From Streptomyces cinnabarinus (GTDB lineage Bacteria > Actinomycetota > Actinomycetes > Streptomycetales > Streptomycetaceae), in the NCBI RefSeq assembly GCF_027270315.1, contig NZ_CP114413.1:248001-312000 (forward strand): a DNA stretch of 64,000 nt, in the 5' to 3' direction. Of this stretch, positions 32,845-40,993 are shown in pieces. The translations under genes were made by a program, and so were the position numbers. The stretch's first letter is position 1. Each line of letters opens with the position of its first letter. The notes beneath the pieces are model-generated. The model searched no databases, had not been told where the DNA came from, and saw only the letters and a program-made list of their open reading frames with translations.

Positions 32845-35151
32845 TCAGCGGGCGTGGTCCAGGCCGTCGGTCGGGGACGGCGGGACCGGTGGGACGGTGG
32901 GCTTGGGGGTGAAGGAGAGCGTGCCGTGGTTGATGGGGAAGGTGGTGGGCATGGTGCCGGTCGCCCGGCCGTAGGCGCAGGCGACCGCGGCCATCGACGC
33001 GGCGACGCCCAACTCACCCGCCCCGCCCGGTTCGCCGGTGCTCGTCGGCACGACGATGATCCGGAGCTCCGGCGGGGTGTTCCACTGCCGGGTGTAGAAA
33101 TAGTTGTCCCAGCTCGCTTCGAGGAAGTGGCCGTCGCGCAGGTGCAGGCTGGAGGTCAGGGCCAGTGCGATGCCGTCCATCACGCAGCCCATCATCTGGG
33201 CTTCGAGGCCACGGGGGTTGACGGCGAGGCCGACGTCCACGGCGAACACGGCCTTGGTGACGCGGGGCCCGGTCACACCGTCGCGGACGGGCCGGTTCAC
33301 GGTCTCCGGGCGGCAGTCGATCTCCACCAGCGCGGCGCTGACCGAGTGGTACTCGGAGTGGAAGGCGATGCCCTGCGCGGTTCCCTCGGGCATGGTCCGG
33401 CCCCACTCGCCGGCCTCGGCGACCTTCTCCAGCACCGCCTTCGAGCGGTCGTCGCGCAGGACGTCACGCCGGAAGCGGTAGGGGTCCTTGCCCGTCCTGG
33501 ACGCGACCTGGTCGACGATCAGCTCGCGAGCGCAGGTCGTGTCGGGCGAGTACACGTTGCGCATGCTGCCAGTGTTGAAGCTCTTGTTCGTCTCGTTGAG
33601 CAGCCGGCTGCCGACGCCGAAGTCGTAGGGCATCGACTGGGAGAGCTGGAAAAAGGTCTCCGAGAAGCCGAGGTCGGCCACCGGAAGCCTGGCGGCCATG
33701 GCGGTGAGGAGTTCGCCGAAACCGTGGCTCAGGTCGGTGGCGACGCTGGTGTGCCGTTGCTGGTAGCTGAGGACGGTGCCGCCGAGGTGGGTGACGCGGA
33801 CCCGTGAGGTGGCCATGGGGTGGACGCGGCCCTGGCGGGCGTCGTCGGCGCGGTGCCACAGCAGCTTGACCGGCTTGCCGATCTTCTTCGACACTTCGGC
33901 GGCCTCCAGCGCCGCGTCGAAGAACAGCTTGCGCCCGAACGAGCCGCCGCCCTCGGTGACATGCACCTCGACCGCGTCGAGCGGCAGCTTCAGCGCGGCG
34001 GCGATCATCTCCTTGGCGACGATGGGAGCTTTGAGGCTGGACCAGATCTCGGCACGGTCAGAACGTACGTCGGCTATCGCGCAGTTGGGCTCCAGCGCGC
34101 TGTTGCCACGGAAGTGGAAAGTGAACTTTCCCTCCACCCTCGGCGTCAACGGCGGCAGGCCCATGGGCAGTTCGGCGGACCGCAGGTCCTGGAGCACCGA
34201 CTCGTCGGACTGCCCTTCCGCGGTACCGGCCCGCCACGTCACCTGCAGGGCGCGTACGGCGTCGATGCACTGCCCGAACGTCTCCGCGCGGACGGCCACC
34301 CCGGTGGAGATCACCACCACGTCCGTGACGCCGGGCATGGCACGGACCTCGGCCGGATTGGCCACCGAGCCGACCTTGCCGTTGATGGTCGGCGGGCGGC
34401 AGACCATGGTCGGCAGCGCGCCGGGTATGTCGAGGTCCATCGTGAACTTCTTGCGCCCGGTGACCGCGGCGAGCGCGTCGATACGGCCGCGCGGGGTGCC
34501 GATGACGGAGAAGCTCTCCCGCGGCTTCAGCTCCACCGACACCTGCTCGGTCCGCTGGCCCGCGGCCTTCTCGGCGAGCACGCCGATGCCGATCGTCCTG
34601 CCTCCTGGGCCGGTGATCACTCCCGCCTCGAGGGTGAGTTCGCCTTCGGCGGCACCGAGTTCGCTCGCCGCGGCCCGGAGCAGCCGTCCGCGCGCGACGG
34701 CGGCGGCGACCCGGACCGGGGTGTAGGTCGAGACGGTGGTGTTGGAGGCGCCGGTGAGCTGGTTGAAGACCAGTTCCGGGCGGGCGTCGGCCAGCGTCAC
34801 CCGCACCCGGTCCAGGGGTACGTCCATTTCCTCGGCGATGAGCATGGCCGTGGAGGTGGTGATGCCCTGGCCCACTTCGGCGCGGGGCAGGGCGAAGGAG
34901 ACGGTGCCGTCGCTGTCGACCTGGATCGTGATCAGGCCGGAGGTCGGCAGCGCGGCGGCGGTCATGACGTCGTTGAGGGCCACCAGTTCGGTGATGTCCG
35001 CGGACGGAACGCCGGTCGCGGAGGTGTCGGCGGCGGCCTGCGGGGCGGGGAGGAGGTGGGCCGCGGACACCAGGGTGGGGGCCGCCAGTACGTAGCCCAG
35101 GAAGCGCCGTCTGCCGACGGTGGGGCCCTGCTCTGCCTCGGCTCCGTTCAT
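32845..35151 (-). CDS. oxiB: Molybdopterin-binding large subunit, isoquinoline 1-oxidoreductase beta-like (OxiB-like)
   Basis: The 768-residue protein has a Tat signal (VGRRRFLGYVLAAPTLVSAA), so the enzyme is probably exported with its small subunit riding along. The mature part reads as an IorB-type molybdenum-cofactor subunit: SFALPRAEVGQGITTSTAMLIAEE, GGSFGRKLFFDAALEAA, a mid-protein NCAIADVRSDRAEIWSS and GEPGGAGELGVAASMAAVACA, with the active-site-like Glu in PGGAGELG. Context after two lcp genes indicates oxidation of rubber-derived aldehydes to acids. A hairpin separates it from lcp2, so it may be expressed at a lower level. Confidence 0.85.
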   Translation of the reverse strand: MNGAEAEQGPTVGRRRFLGYVLAAPTLVSAAHLLPAPQAAADTSATGVPSADITELVALNDVMTAAALPTSGLITIQVDSDGTVSFALPRAEVGQGITTSTAMLIAEEMDVPLDRVRVTLADARPELVFNQLTGASNTTVSTYTPVRVAAAVARGRLLRAAASELGAAEGELTLEAGVITGPGGRTIGIGVLAEKAAGQRTEQVSVELKPRESFSVIGTPRGRIDALAAVTGRKKFTMDLDIPGALPTMVCRPPTINGKVGSVANPAEVRAMPGVTDVVVISTGVAVRAETFGQCIDAVRALQVTWRAGTAEGQSDESVLQDLRSAELPMGLPPLTPRVEGKFTFHFRGNSALEPNCAIADVRSDRAEIWSSLKAPIVAKEMIAAALKLPLDAVEVHVTEGGGSFGRKLFFDAALEAAEVSKKIGKPVKLLWHRADDARQGRVHPMATSRVRVTHLGGTVLSYQQRHTSVATDLSHGFGELLTAMAARLPVADLGFSETFFQLSQSMPYDFGVGSRLLNETNKSFNTGSMRNVYSPDTTCARELIVDQVASRTGKDPYRFRRDVLRDDRSKAVLEKVAEAGEWGRTMPEGTAQGIAFHSEYHSVSAALVEIDCRPETVNRPVRDGVTGPRVTKAVFAVDVGLAVNPRGLEAQMMGCVMDGIALALTSSLHLRDGHFLEASWDNYFYTRQWNTPPELRIIVVPTSTGEPGGAGELGVAASMAAVACAYGRATGTMPTTFPINHGTLSFTPKPTVPPVPPSPTDGLDHAR

Positions 35152-35258
35152 GGGCGGTTCCCCCCGTCGCCCTGCCGTGTCGTCGTGCTGCTGCGCGGTC
35201 TGTTCGGTAGGTGCATGAGGCGGCTCGGCTCCGATGAGTGGGGGCTCGGCGGGAGGGT

Positions 35259-35286
35259 GCCAGGGGTGACGGTCATCGCCCCTGGC
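35259..35286 (-). terminator. Hairpin between lcp2 and oxiB
   Basis: Arms gccagggg (35259-35266) and cccctggc (35279-35286) lie 11 bases beyond the lcp2 stop. It may be a terminator or attenuator separating the lcp pair from oxiBA. Confidence 0.5.
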
Positions 35287-35296
35287 GCGCCACGGG

Positions 35297-36544
35297 TCAT
35301 GATGGGCGGTTCATGTCCGGGATGTCGATGGCGATCCGCTGCCCTTCGGCGAGAAAGAGCAGGACGAACCGGCGCAGGGCCTCCTCCAGGGTCCAGGCGA
35401 CCGTCGGGATGCCGGGGAGGGGGATCAGGCCCTCGCGGAAGGCGACGAGGAGCGGCCAGGCGGCGGCGATCACGGGCTTCAGAACCGGTTCCTGCGACAG
35501 GCCGATCATGTCGCCGACCCGGTCACCGAGCGTGTACCTGGAGAACGCGCTGATCAGGGGACGCGTCACGCCGGCGTCGAGTTCGGCCACGATGTCGAGG
35601 AGGACCTCGGCCAGCGCCTCGCCCTCACGGGTGTGGGCCAGGATCGGGACCAGGACCTGCCTGGACTGGGCGTTCGCCGCGTCCCAAGTGGCTGGAATGT
35701 ACTCGTCGTTGACGCCGAGCATGGCCGCACTGACCTGCCACACGTGCAGGTACGCCTCCGCGTCGGCGGCACTGATCCGGACCTTCCACTCGACTAGCTT
35801 GCGCATGACAAACGTGGCCAGGCTGTGCCAGGTGACGAGGACGTCCGCCTGGCTGATGGGAATGGTCTGACCGCCGCTGGTGCGGGTCCAGTCCGGGGAC
35901 TGAGGCAGCAGGTGCCGTACGGCCGCGTGCACCATCCGGGTCTTCACGGCGGTCACGATCATCGAGCCGTGCGGCTGGTAGGCGTCCAGGTCGCCGATGT
36001 CGTAGCCGAGTTTCGCGGTCTTGGCAACGCGGTCCTTCATGTCGGCGCCGCCCTTGGAGTAGTACACGGCGCGCGACTCGCGGGGGATGGCGGTGCTCAT
36101 CAGGCCGCTGCCGAGTCCGTAGAGGGCGCCGACGTAGATTCCCTTGGTCTTGCTGAACTGTGCGCCGCGGTCGAGCTTCGCCCGGTCCGCCCAGGACGGC
36201 ATTCGGCGGGCGTGTTCCATGAACTCCCGCAGATCCGAGGGGAGTCCGTCGGGCAGGGCCTGATCGTTGCGGGTCCACTGCCGCAGCAGTTCGTTGATCC
36301 TCGGCACATCGCCCCGGTCGAGCACGGCGGCGAGCACCGGGTCCGCCTCCTCGTCCCAGACCCATTCCGGGTCGATGCCCGCTCCCGCGCCCGCCACCGA
36401 CGCGCTCGGCGACCACGTCCACAGGGAGCGCGCGGCCGCGGGAGAGGCCGCGGCGATCGCCCCGAAGGCGCCCAGGGCGCCGCCCGTCAGCAGCAGCTTG
36501 CGCCTGCCGACCTCGTGTCCGGATCGACTGCTGAACCCGTTCAT
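35297..36544 (-). CDS. lcp: Latex clearing protein, second copy (rubber oxygenase)
   Basis: The 415-residue protein of the Lcp/MpaB (DUF2236) family has a Tat signal (VGRRKLLLTGGALGAFG). Lcp is an exported haem b dioxygenase that cleaves poly(cis-1,4-isoprene) endolytically. The residues known in Lcp of strain K30 are all present with an offset of 8: Glu156 in PRESR, Arg172, Lys175 and Thr176 in DRVAKT, and haem-ligand His206 in VKTRMVHAA. AAGGAGGAG precedes the ATG by 9 bases. It lies 25 bases after lcp1, clearly a tandem duplicate but diverged in the N-terminal and middle regions. Confidence 0.88.
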   Translation of the reverse strand: MNGFSSRSGHEVGRRKLLLTGGALGAFGAIAAASPAAARSLWTWSPSASVAGAGAGIDPEWVWDEEADPVLAAVLDRGDVPRINELLRQWTRNDQALPDGLPSDLREFMEHARRMPSWADRAKLDRGAQFSKTKGIYVGALYGLGSGLMSTAIPRESRAVYYSKGGADMKDRVAKTAKLGYDIGDLDAYQPHGSMIVTAVKTRMVHAAVRHLLPQSPDWTRTSGGQTIPISQADVLVTWHSLATFVMRKLVEWKVRISAADAEAYLHVWQVSAAMLGVNDEYIPATWDAANAQSRQVLVPILAHTREGEALAEVLLDIVAELDAGVTRPLISAFSRYTLGDRVGDMIGLSQEPVLKPVIAAAWPLLVAFREGLIPLPGIPTVAWTLEEALRRFVLLFLAEGQRIAIDIPDMNRPS

Positions 36545-36569
36545 CGCGTGAACTCCTCCTTGGATCGGA

Positions 36570-37805
36570 TCAGTTGGAAACAGGCCGGTTGGTGTCGGGG
36601 ATCTCGATCGCGGTGCCTTGCCCCTTGGTGAGGTAGAACAGGATGTACTGGCGTGCCGCCTCGTCGACCGTCCAGGCGAGCGGCGGGACCAGCGGCAGCG
36701 CGATCAGGCCCTCGCGGTAGGCCACCAGCTTCGGCCAGACGACCTCGATCGTCTTCTCCCAGAACGGCTCATGGGGGATGCGGTCCAGGTCCGCGACCCG
36801 GTCACCGACCAGATACCGGGCGAACGCGTTGACGAGCGGGCGGTCGATGCCGCCGGGGCTGGTCTGCTCGGCGAGCTGGCCCAGCAGGGTGTCGGTCAGT
36901 TCCACGCCTTCCCTGGTGGAGGTCAGAATCGGGTCGAGGACCTGCTTGGACTGGGCGTTGGCCGCGTTCCAGGTGGCGGGGATGTACTCGTCGCGGACGC
37001 CGAGCAGGTGGGCAGTCACCTGCCACACATGCAGGTAGGCCGCGGACTCGGCGGGGGTGACCTGGACCTTCCACTCCAGCAGCTTCTGCATGGCGTAGGT
37101 GGCGAGGCTGTGCCAGGTGACGAGGATGTCCGCCTGGCTGATGGGGATCGTCTGGCCGCCGCTGGTGCGGGTCCACTCCGGGGACTTGGGCAGCAGGTGC
37201 CGCACCGCCGCGTGCACCATGCGCGTCTTGACGGCCTGCACGATGCAGTCGCCGTCCGCCCGGTAGGCCTTGAGGTCACCGATGGCGAAGCCGAGCAGGC
37301 TCGTCTTGGCGACCCGGTCCTCCATGTCGGCGCCGCCCTTGGAGTAGTAGACGGAACGCGCCTCCCTGGGAATGGCCGTGCTCAGCATGCCGCCGCCGAT
37401 GCCGTTGAGCACGTTGAGGTACAGGCTGCGGCCCTCGCTGAACTTCGCCGCCGCCTCCAGCTTGCCCCGGTCGGCCCAGGACGGCAGTTGGGCGGCCCTC
37501 GCCATGAAGTCCCTTACGTCCTGCGGCAGTCCGGCCGGTGGCGCCTGGTCGTTGCGGGTCCAGGTACGCAACTGCTCGTTGACCCTGGGCACATCGCCAC
37601 GGTCGATCACGGCGGCGATGAGCCGGTCGGCCTCCTCGTCCCACACCCATTCCGGGTCGGCGCCCGCTCCCGCGCCCGCCACCGACGCGCTCGGCGACCA
37701 CGTCCACAAGGAACGGGCGCCGGCCGGTGACGCGGCGCCCAGTGCGCCGAAGGCCCCCAGGGCCCCTCCCGCCAACAGCATCTTGCGCCTGCTGAGTCCG
37801 TCCAT
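36570..37805 (-). CDS. lcp: Latex clearing protein, first copy (rubber oxygenase)
   Basis: The predicted 411-residue protein has a Tat signal (LSRRKMLLAGGALGAFGALG). Numbering from the chosen ATG (37805, with AAGGAGGAG upstream) puts Glu148 in PREAR, Arg164, Lys167 and Thr168 in DRVAKT, and His198 in VKTRMVHAA. These are the same positions as the catalytic and haem-binding residues of the characterised Lcp of Streptomyces sp. K30. It therefore should cleave cis-polyisoprene to oligo-isoprenoids with aldehyde and keto ends outside the cell. It is the promoter-proximal gene of lcp1-lcp2-oxiB-oxiA. Confidence 0.9.
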   Translation of the reverse strand: MDGLSRRKMLLAGGALGAFGALGAASPAGARSLWTWSPSASVAGAGAGADPEWVWDEEADRLIAAVIDRGDVPRVNEQLRTWTRNDQAPPAGLPQDVRDFMARAAQLPSWADRGKLEAAAKFSEGRSLYLNVLNGIGGGMLSTAIPREARSVYYSKGGADMEDRVAKTSLLGFAIGDLKAYRADGDCIVQAVKTRMVHAAVRHLLPKSPEWTRTSGGQTIPISQADILVTWHSLATYAMQKLLEWKVQVTPAESAAYLHVWQVTAHLLGVRDEYIPATWNAANAQSKQVLDPILTSTREGVELTDTLLGQLAEQTSPGGIDRPLVNAFARYLVGDRVADLDRIPHEPFWEKTIEVVWPKLVAYREGLIALPLVPPLAWTVDEAARQYILFYLTKGQGTAIEIPDTNRPVSN

Positions 37806-37849
37806 AGCTCTGAACTCCTCCTTGAGTTCGGCAGCCGGGATAGTCGCTC

Positions 37850-37863
37850 TGATACGCTGATAC
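37850..37863 (-). promoter_or_regulatory. Direct repeat upstream of lcp1
   Basis: TGATAC-GC-TGATAC on the plus strand lies 45-58 bases before the lcp1 ATG, in AT-richer DNA. It may be part of the promoter or a regulator site. Confidence 0.35.
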
Positions 37864-37941
37864 ACAGTCAGAATCTTTGTTTCAACAGGGGAGCACAATC
37901 GGAGCCCGAGCGCCAGAGGCTTCACGGTCCCGGACGACGAG

Positions 37942-38201
37942 GTGGCCCTGCGTCTGCTCGATGCCGCCTACGAGCAGTTCTGCCGGACGGGGATCAGGTG
38001 CTCCACCATGGCGACGTCGCACGGCTCGCGCGGGTGTCCCGGATCACCGTCTACCGCCGGTTGGCCACCAAGGAAGTGCTGGTCGAGCAGGTGGTACGCC
38101 GTGAGTTCCGCCGGCACTTCGAACAGTTCACCGTCGAGATCCAGGACGCCGCGACCGTCGCGCACCGGGTCGTGGTGGGGTGCGGACCGCGTCGTAGATG
38201 A
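37942..38201 (+). pseudogene. Broken TetR-type regulator gene (lcpR-like position)
   Basis: Frame one gives VALRLLDAAYEQFCRTGIR and STM. The reading then continues in another frame as DVARLARVSRITVYRRLATKE and VLVEQVVRREFRRHFEQF. Together these form a complete TetR HTH if one frameshift near 38010-38015 (atggcgacgtc) is repaired. The second frame ends early at 38201 (VVVGCGPRRR, stop), so the ligand-binding domain is missing. No good start site is left. It is divergent from lcp1, where related actinomycetes carry an lcp repressor (LcpR). I infer a lost lcp repressor. Confidence 0.72.
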
Positions 38202-38280
38202 ATGCCTCGGTCACTGTCGTCACACTTCCTCTCCGCCGCCCGTGCGGCGCGTGTCCGGCGCGGACAGGTAAGGGCACTAC

Positions 38281-38403
38281 TGGCGCAGTGTCAATAGAGT
38301 CGACTTCGATTCAAATTGCTTTCAGTTAGCGAGAGTTGATGAGCAGGCGAGGCTCTCAGGCGTCTGTCCAAGCGCTTGCGATTGCTCTATTGACACCACG
38401 CCA
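38281..38403. repeat. Long inverted repeat with 85-base spacing
   Basis: tggcgcagtgtcaatagag (38281-38299) and its near-perfect reverse complement ctctattgacaccacgcca (38385-38403) differ at 2 of 19 positions. Each arm contains TTGACA pointing outward, the left one with TTACCT 17 bases on. So the arms may be the -35 parts of divergent promoters, or twin operator sites of the TetR encoded at 40336. Confidence 0.6.
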
Positions 38404-38463
38404 AGAGCGGGTCCACTGTGGGGCCGCTGAAGCAGATCCGCTCCACGACGGAGGGAGCCCGCC

Positions 38464-40281
38464 GTGACCCCGGCAGAGCCGCTGCACCAGTCCACCGAGG
38501 GCCTGACCATCACCGGGCTGCTGCGCCGCAACGCACAGCAGTTCCCCGAGCGCCCCGCACTGACCACCGGTCCCGGCCCGGACGCGGGGACCCTGACCTG
38601 GACGCAGCTGCGCGCCGAGGTCGCCGCCCTCACCCGCGGCCTGACCGCACTCGGTCTGCGCCGGGGCGACCGCATGCTCATCTCCATGTCCAAACGCGCG
38701 GAGCACTGGGTCACGGACCTCGCCGCGATCCACATCGGCGCCCTGGCATGCAGCACCTATGACACGCTCAGCACCGAGCAGATCGGCACGCTGGCCCGGC
38801 ACAGCGCGGCCACCGTCCTCGTCCTGGAGGGCGAGGAGCAACTGCGCCGGTGGCAGCCGGTCCTCAAGGACCTGCCGCACGTGCGGGCCGTGGTGCTCCT
38901 CGACTGGAGCGCCGCCCCCGTCGGCGACCCGCGCTTCGTCGCCTACTCGGCGGTGCGCGGCGCCCTGCCGCCCGACGACGCCGCGTTCGAGGAGCTCACG
39001 GACGCCGCCCGGCCCGACCATCCGCTGGCCCTGGTGTACACCTCGGGCACCACCGGCGAGCCCAAGGGCGTGGTGCTCACCCACCGCAACGTGATCCACG
39101 AGTCCCTGATGCAGGATCAGCTCGTGCCCGGCCCGGAGCATCCACGCACGGTCGCCTACCTGCCGATGGCACACATCGCCGAGCGGGTCCTCGGGATCTA
39201 CCTGCCGATCTGCAACGCCGGCCACGTCACCATCTGTCCGGATCCGGCACAGCTCCTGCCGACGCTGCTCGCCGCCCTGCCGCACGGGTTCTTCGGCGTC
39301 CCGCGGGTCTGGGAGAACTTCGCCGCGGGCCTCCAGGCGAAGCTCGCGACGCTTCCCGACGCACAGGCCACGGCTGTCGCGCAGGCCCGGAAGACCGCCC
39401 TTGAGGTATATCGCCTGCGCTCGGCCGGCCAGGACATCCCCGCGGAGCTCGCCAAGAGCCTCGAACAGCTCGACGCCCAGGTGCTGGAGCCGCTCCGCGC
39501 CGCCATCGGATTCGGCGCGTGCCGCAGGGCGTTCAGCGGAGCGGCACCGATTCCCACCGGGGTACTGGAGTTCCTGGCGAGCGTGGGTCTCGCGGTGTAC
39601 GAGGTGTGGGGTCTGAGCGAGACCACGGGCGCCGCGACGGTCAGCACGCCCGAGGTGTTCGCGCTCGGCTCGGTCGGGCGGGCCGGTCCCGGTATCGAGG
39701 TCAAGGAAGCCCCGGACGGTGAACTCCTGGTCCGCGGCCCCGTCGTCTTCGCCGGGTACCTCCAGGCCGACGGCCGCATCGAGCCCGCGACCGACCCTGA
39801 GGGCTGGCTGCCCACCGGCGACGTCGGATCGGTCGACTCACGGGGCATCGTCGCCGTCACCGACCGCAAGAAGGAGATCATCATCACCGCCGGCGGCAAG
39901 AACATCGCCCCGACGAAGATCGAGTCCCTGCTGCGGGCGCACCCGCTCATCGCGCAGGCCGTCGCGATCGGCGACCGGCGCCGCTACCTCACCGCGCTCC
40001 TGGTGCTCGACGAGGAGACTGCCCCGCTGTGGGCGAAGGCCAACGGGATCACCGAACCGGGCCTTACGGAACTGGCCCGCCATCCCACCGTGCTCGCGGC
40101 CCTGGACACCGCCATCGAGCACGCCAACTCGGTGCTCTCCAGGGCCGAACAGGTCAAGCGGTACCGGGTCCTGGCCGGGCCGTGGACCGCGGAATCCGGC
40201 GAGCTGACCCCGAAGCTGAGCCTGCGCCGCAAGGCCATCGACCAGCGGCACGCCGACACGATCGAGTCGATGTACACATAG
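38464..40281 (+). CDS. Long-chain acyl-CoA ligase (AMP-dependent synthetase)
   Basis: The 605-residue protein starts at a GTG with GGAGGG upstream. It has the adenylate motif LVYTSGTTGEPKGVVLTHRN (about residue 195), YLPMAHIAERVLG, VYEVWGLSETTGAATVS, WLPTGDVGSVDSRG and the lysine-bearing ITAGGKNIAPTKIE. This is the long-chain fatty acid CoA ligase (FadD/FACL) layout: a fatty acid plus ATP and CoA gives acyl-CoA. As first gene of the set divergent from the lcp operon, it could activate the isoprenoid acids produced by OxiAB. General fatty-acid use is the simpler alternative. Confidence 0.9.
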   Translation: MTPAEPLHQSTEGLTITGLLRRNAQQFPERPALTTGPGPDAGTLTWTQLRAEVAALTRGLTALGLRRGDRMLISMSKRAEHWVTDLAAIHIGALACSTYDTLSTEQIGTLARHSAATVLVLEGEEQLRRWQPVLKDLPHVRAVVLLDWSAAPVGDPRFVAYSAVRGALPPDDAAFEELTDAARPDHPLALVYTSGTTGEPKGVVLTHRNVIHESLMQDQLVPGPEHPRTVAYLPMAHIAERVLGIYLPICNAGHVTICPDPAQLLPTLLAALPHGFFGVPRVWENFAAGLQAKLATLPDAQATAVAQARKTALEVYRLRSAGQDIPAELAKSLEQLDAQVLEPLRAAIGFGACRRAFSGAAPIPTGVLEFLASVGLAVYEVWGLSETTGAATVSTPEVFALGSVGRAGPGIEVKEAPDGELLVRGPVVFAGYLQADGRIEPATDPEGWLPTGDVGSVDSRGIVAVTDRKKEIIITAGGKNIAPTKIESLLRAHPLIAQAVAIGDRRRYLTALLVLDEETAPLWAKANGITEPGLTELARHPTVLAALDTAIEHANSVLSRAEQVKRYRVLAGPWTAESGELTPKLSLRRKAIDQRHADTIESMYT

Positions 40282-40335
40282 AGCCCGGTCCACGGGATCC
40301 GTCATCGACAGCACCACAACGAGAGGAATGACGCC

Positions 40336-40956
40336 ATGGTCGATCAGCGCCAGGCACCGCGTCGCAGGATGGAGCCGGACGCCCGGCGGGCGGAGATCCT
40401 CTCCGTCGCGCGCAGGCTGTTCGGCGCCAACAGCTACGCGTCGGTGTCCACTTCGGACATCGCGGCCGAGGCCGGTGTGGCCCGCGCGCTGATCAACCAC
40501 TACTTCGGCGGCAAACGACAGCTCTACCTGGACGTCGTACGGCAGATGATGGTCGTCCCCGCCTCCGTCTCGGAACGGCTGCCGCCCACCACCCCCGAGG
40601 AACGCCTGTCGATCTGTGTCGACCGGTGGCTCGAAGTCGTCGAGCGCAACCGGGACATGTGGCTCTCCGCGATCGGGCTCGAATCGCTCGGCAACGACCC
40701 CGAGATCGACCAGATCATGCTCGAAGCCGACGAGATCGCCACCGACCGGATCCTCGAAGCCGCCATGATGACCGACGTCACCGAGGCAACGCCCAAGCTC
40801 CGGGCGATGATTCGCGCCCACAGCAGCATGCTCAAGGCCGCCTCCCGCGAATGGCTGGTGCGCGGCACCCTCAGCCGCAGCGATCTGCACGTGATGCTGA
40901 CCCGCACCGTGCTCCACCTGCTCAACACGGTCCATCCCGCCGTACGGGACGACTGA
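40336..40956 (+). CDS. TetR family transcriptional regulator
   Basis: The 206-residue protein has the TetR HTH at about residues 15-65 (EILSVARRLFGANSYASVSTSDIAAEAGVARALINHYFGGKRQLY). Its helical effector domain includes RWLEVVERNRDMWLSAIG, of a kind seen next to acyl-CoA enzymes. GAGAGGAATGACGCC precedes the ATG. It sits between the acyl-CoA ligase and acyl-CoA dehydrogenase genes on the same strand, so it probably controls this set, plausibly through the inverted repeat at 38281-38403, with an acyl-CoA as ligand (inference). Confidence 0.88.
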   Translation: MVDQRQAPRRRMEPDARRAEILSVARRLFGANSYASVSTSDIAAEAGVARALINHYFGGKRQLYLDVVRQMMVVPASVSERLPPTTPEERLSICVDRWLEVVERNRDMWLSAIGLESLGNDPEIDQIMLEADEIATDRILEAAMMTDVTEATPKLRAMIRAHSSMLKAASREWLVRGTLSRSDLHVMLTRTVLHLLNTVHPAVRDD

Positions 40957-40993
40957 GCGCCGCTGGTCACCCTGCCCTCAGGAGAGGAACCCC

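Noticed and set aside
38281..38403. Inverted repeat considered as insertion-sequence ends
   Set aside because: Only 85 bases lie between the arms, no transposase is near and no target duplication is visible; a regulatory element fits better.
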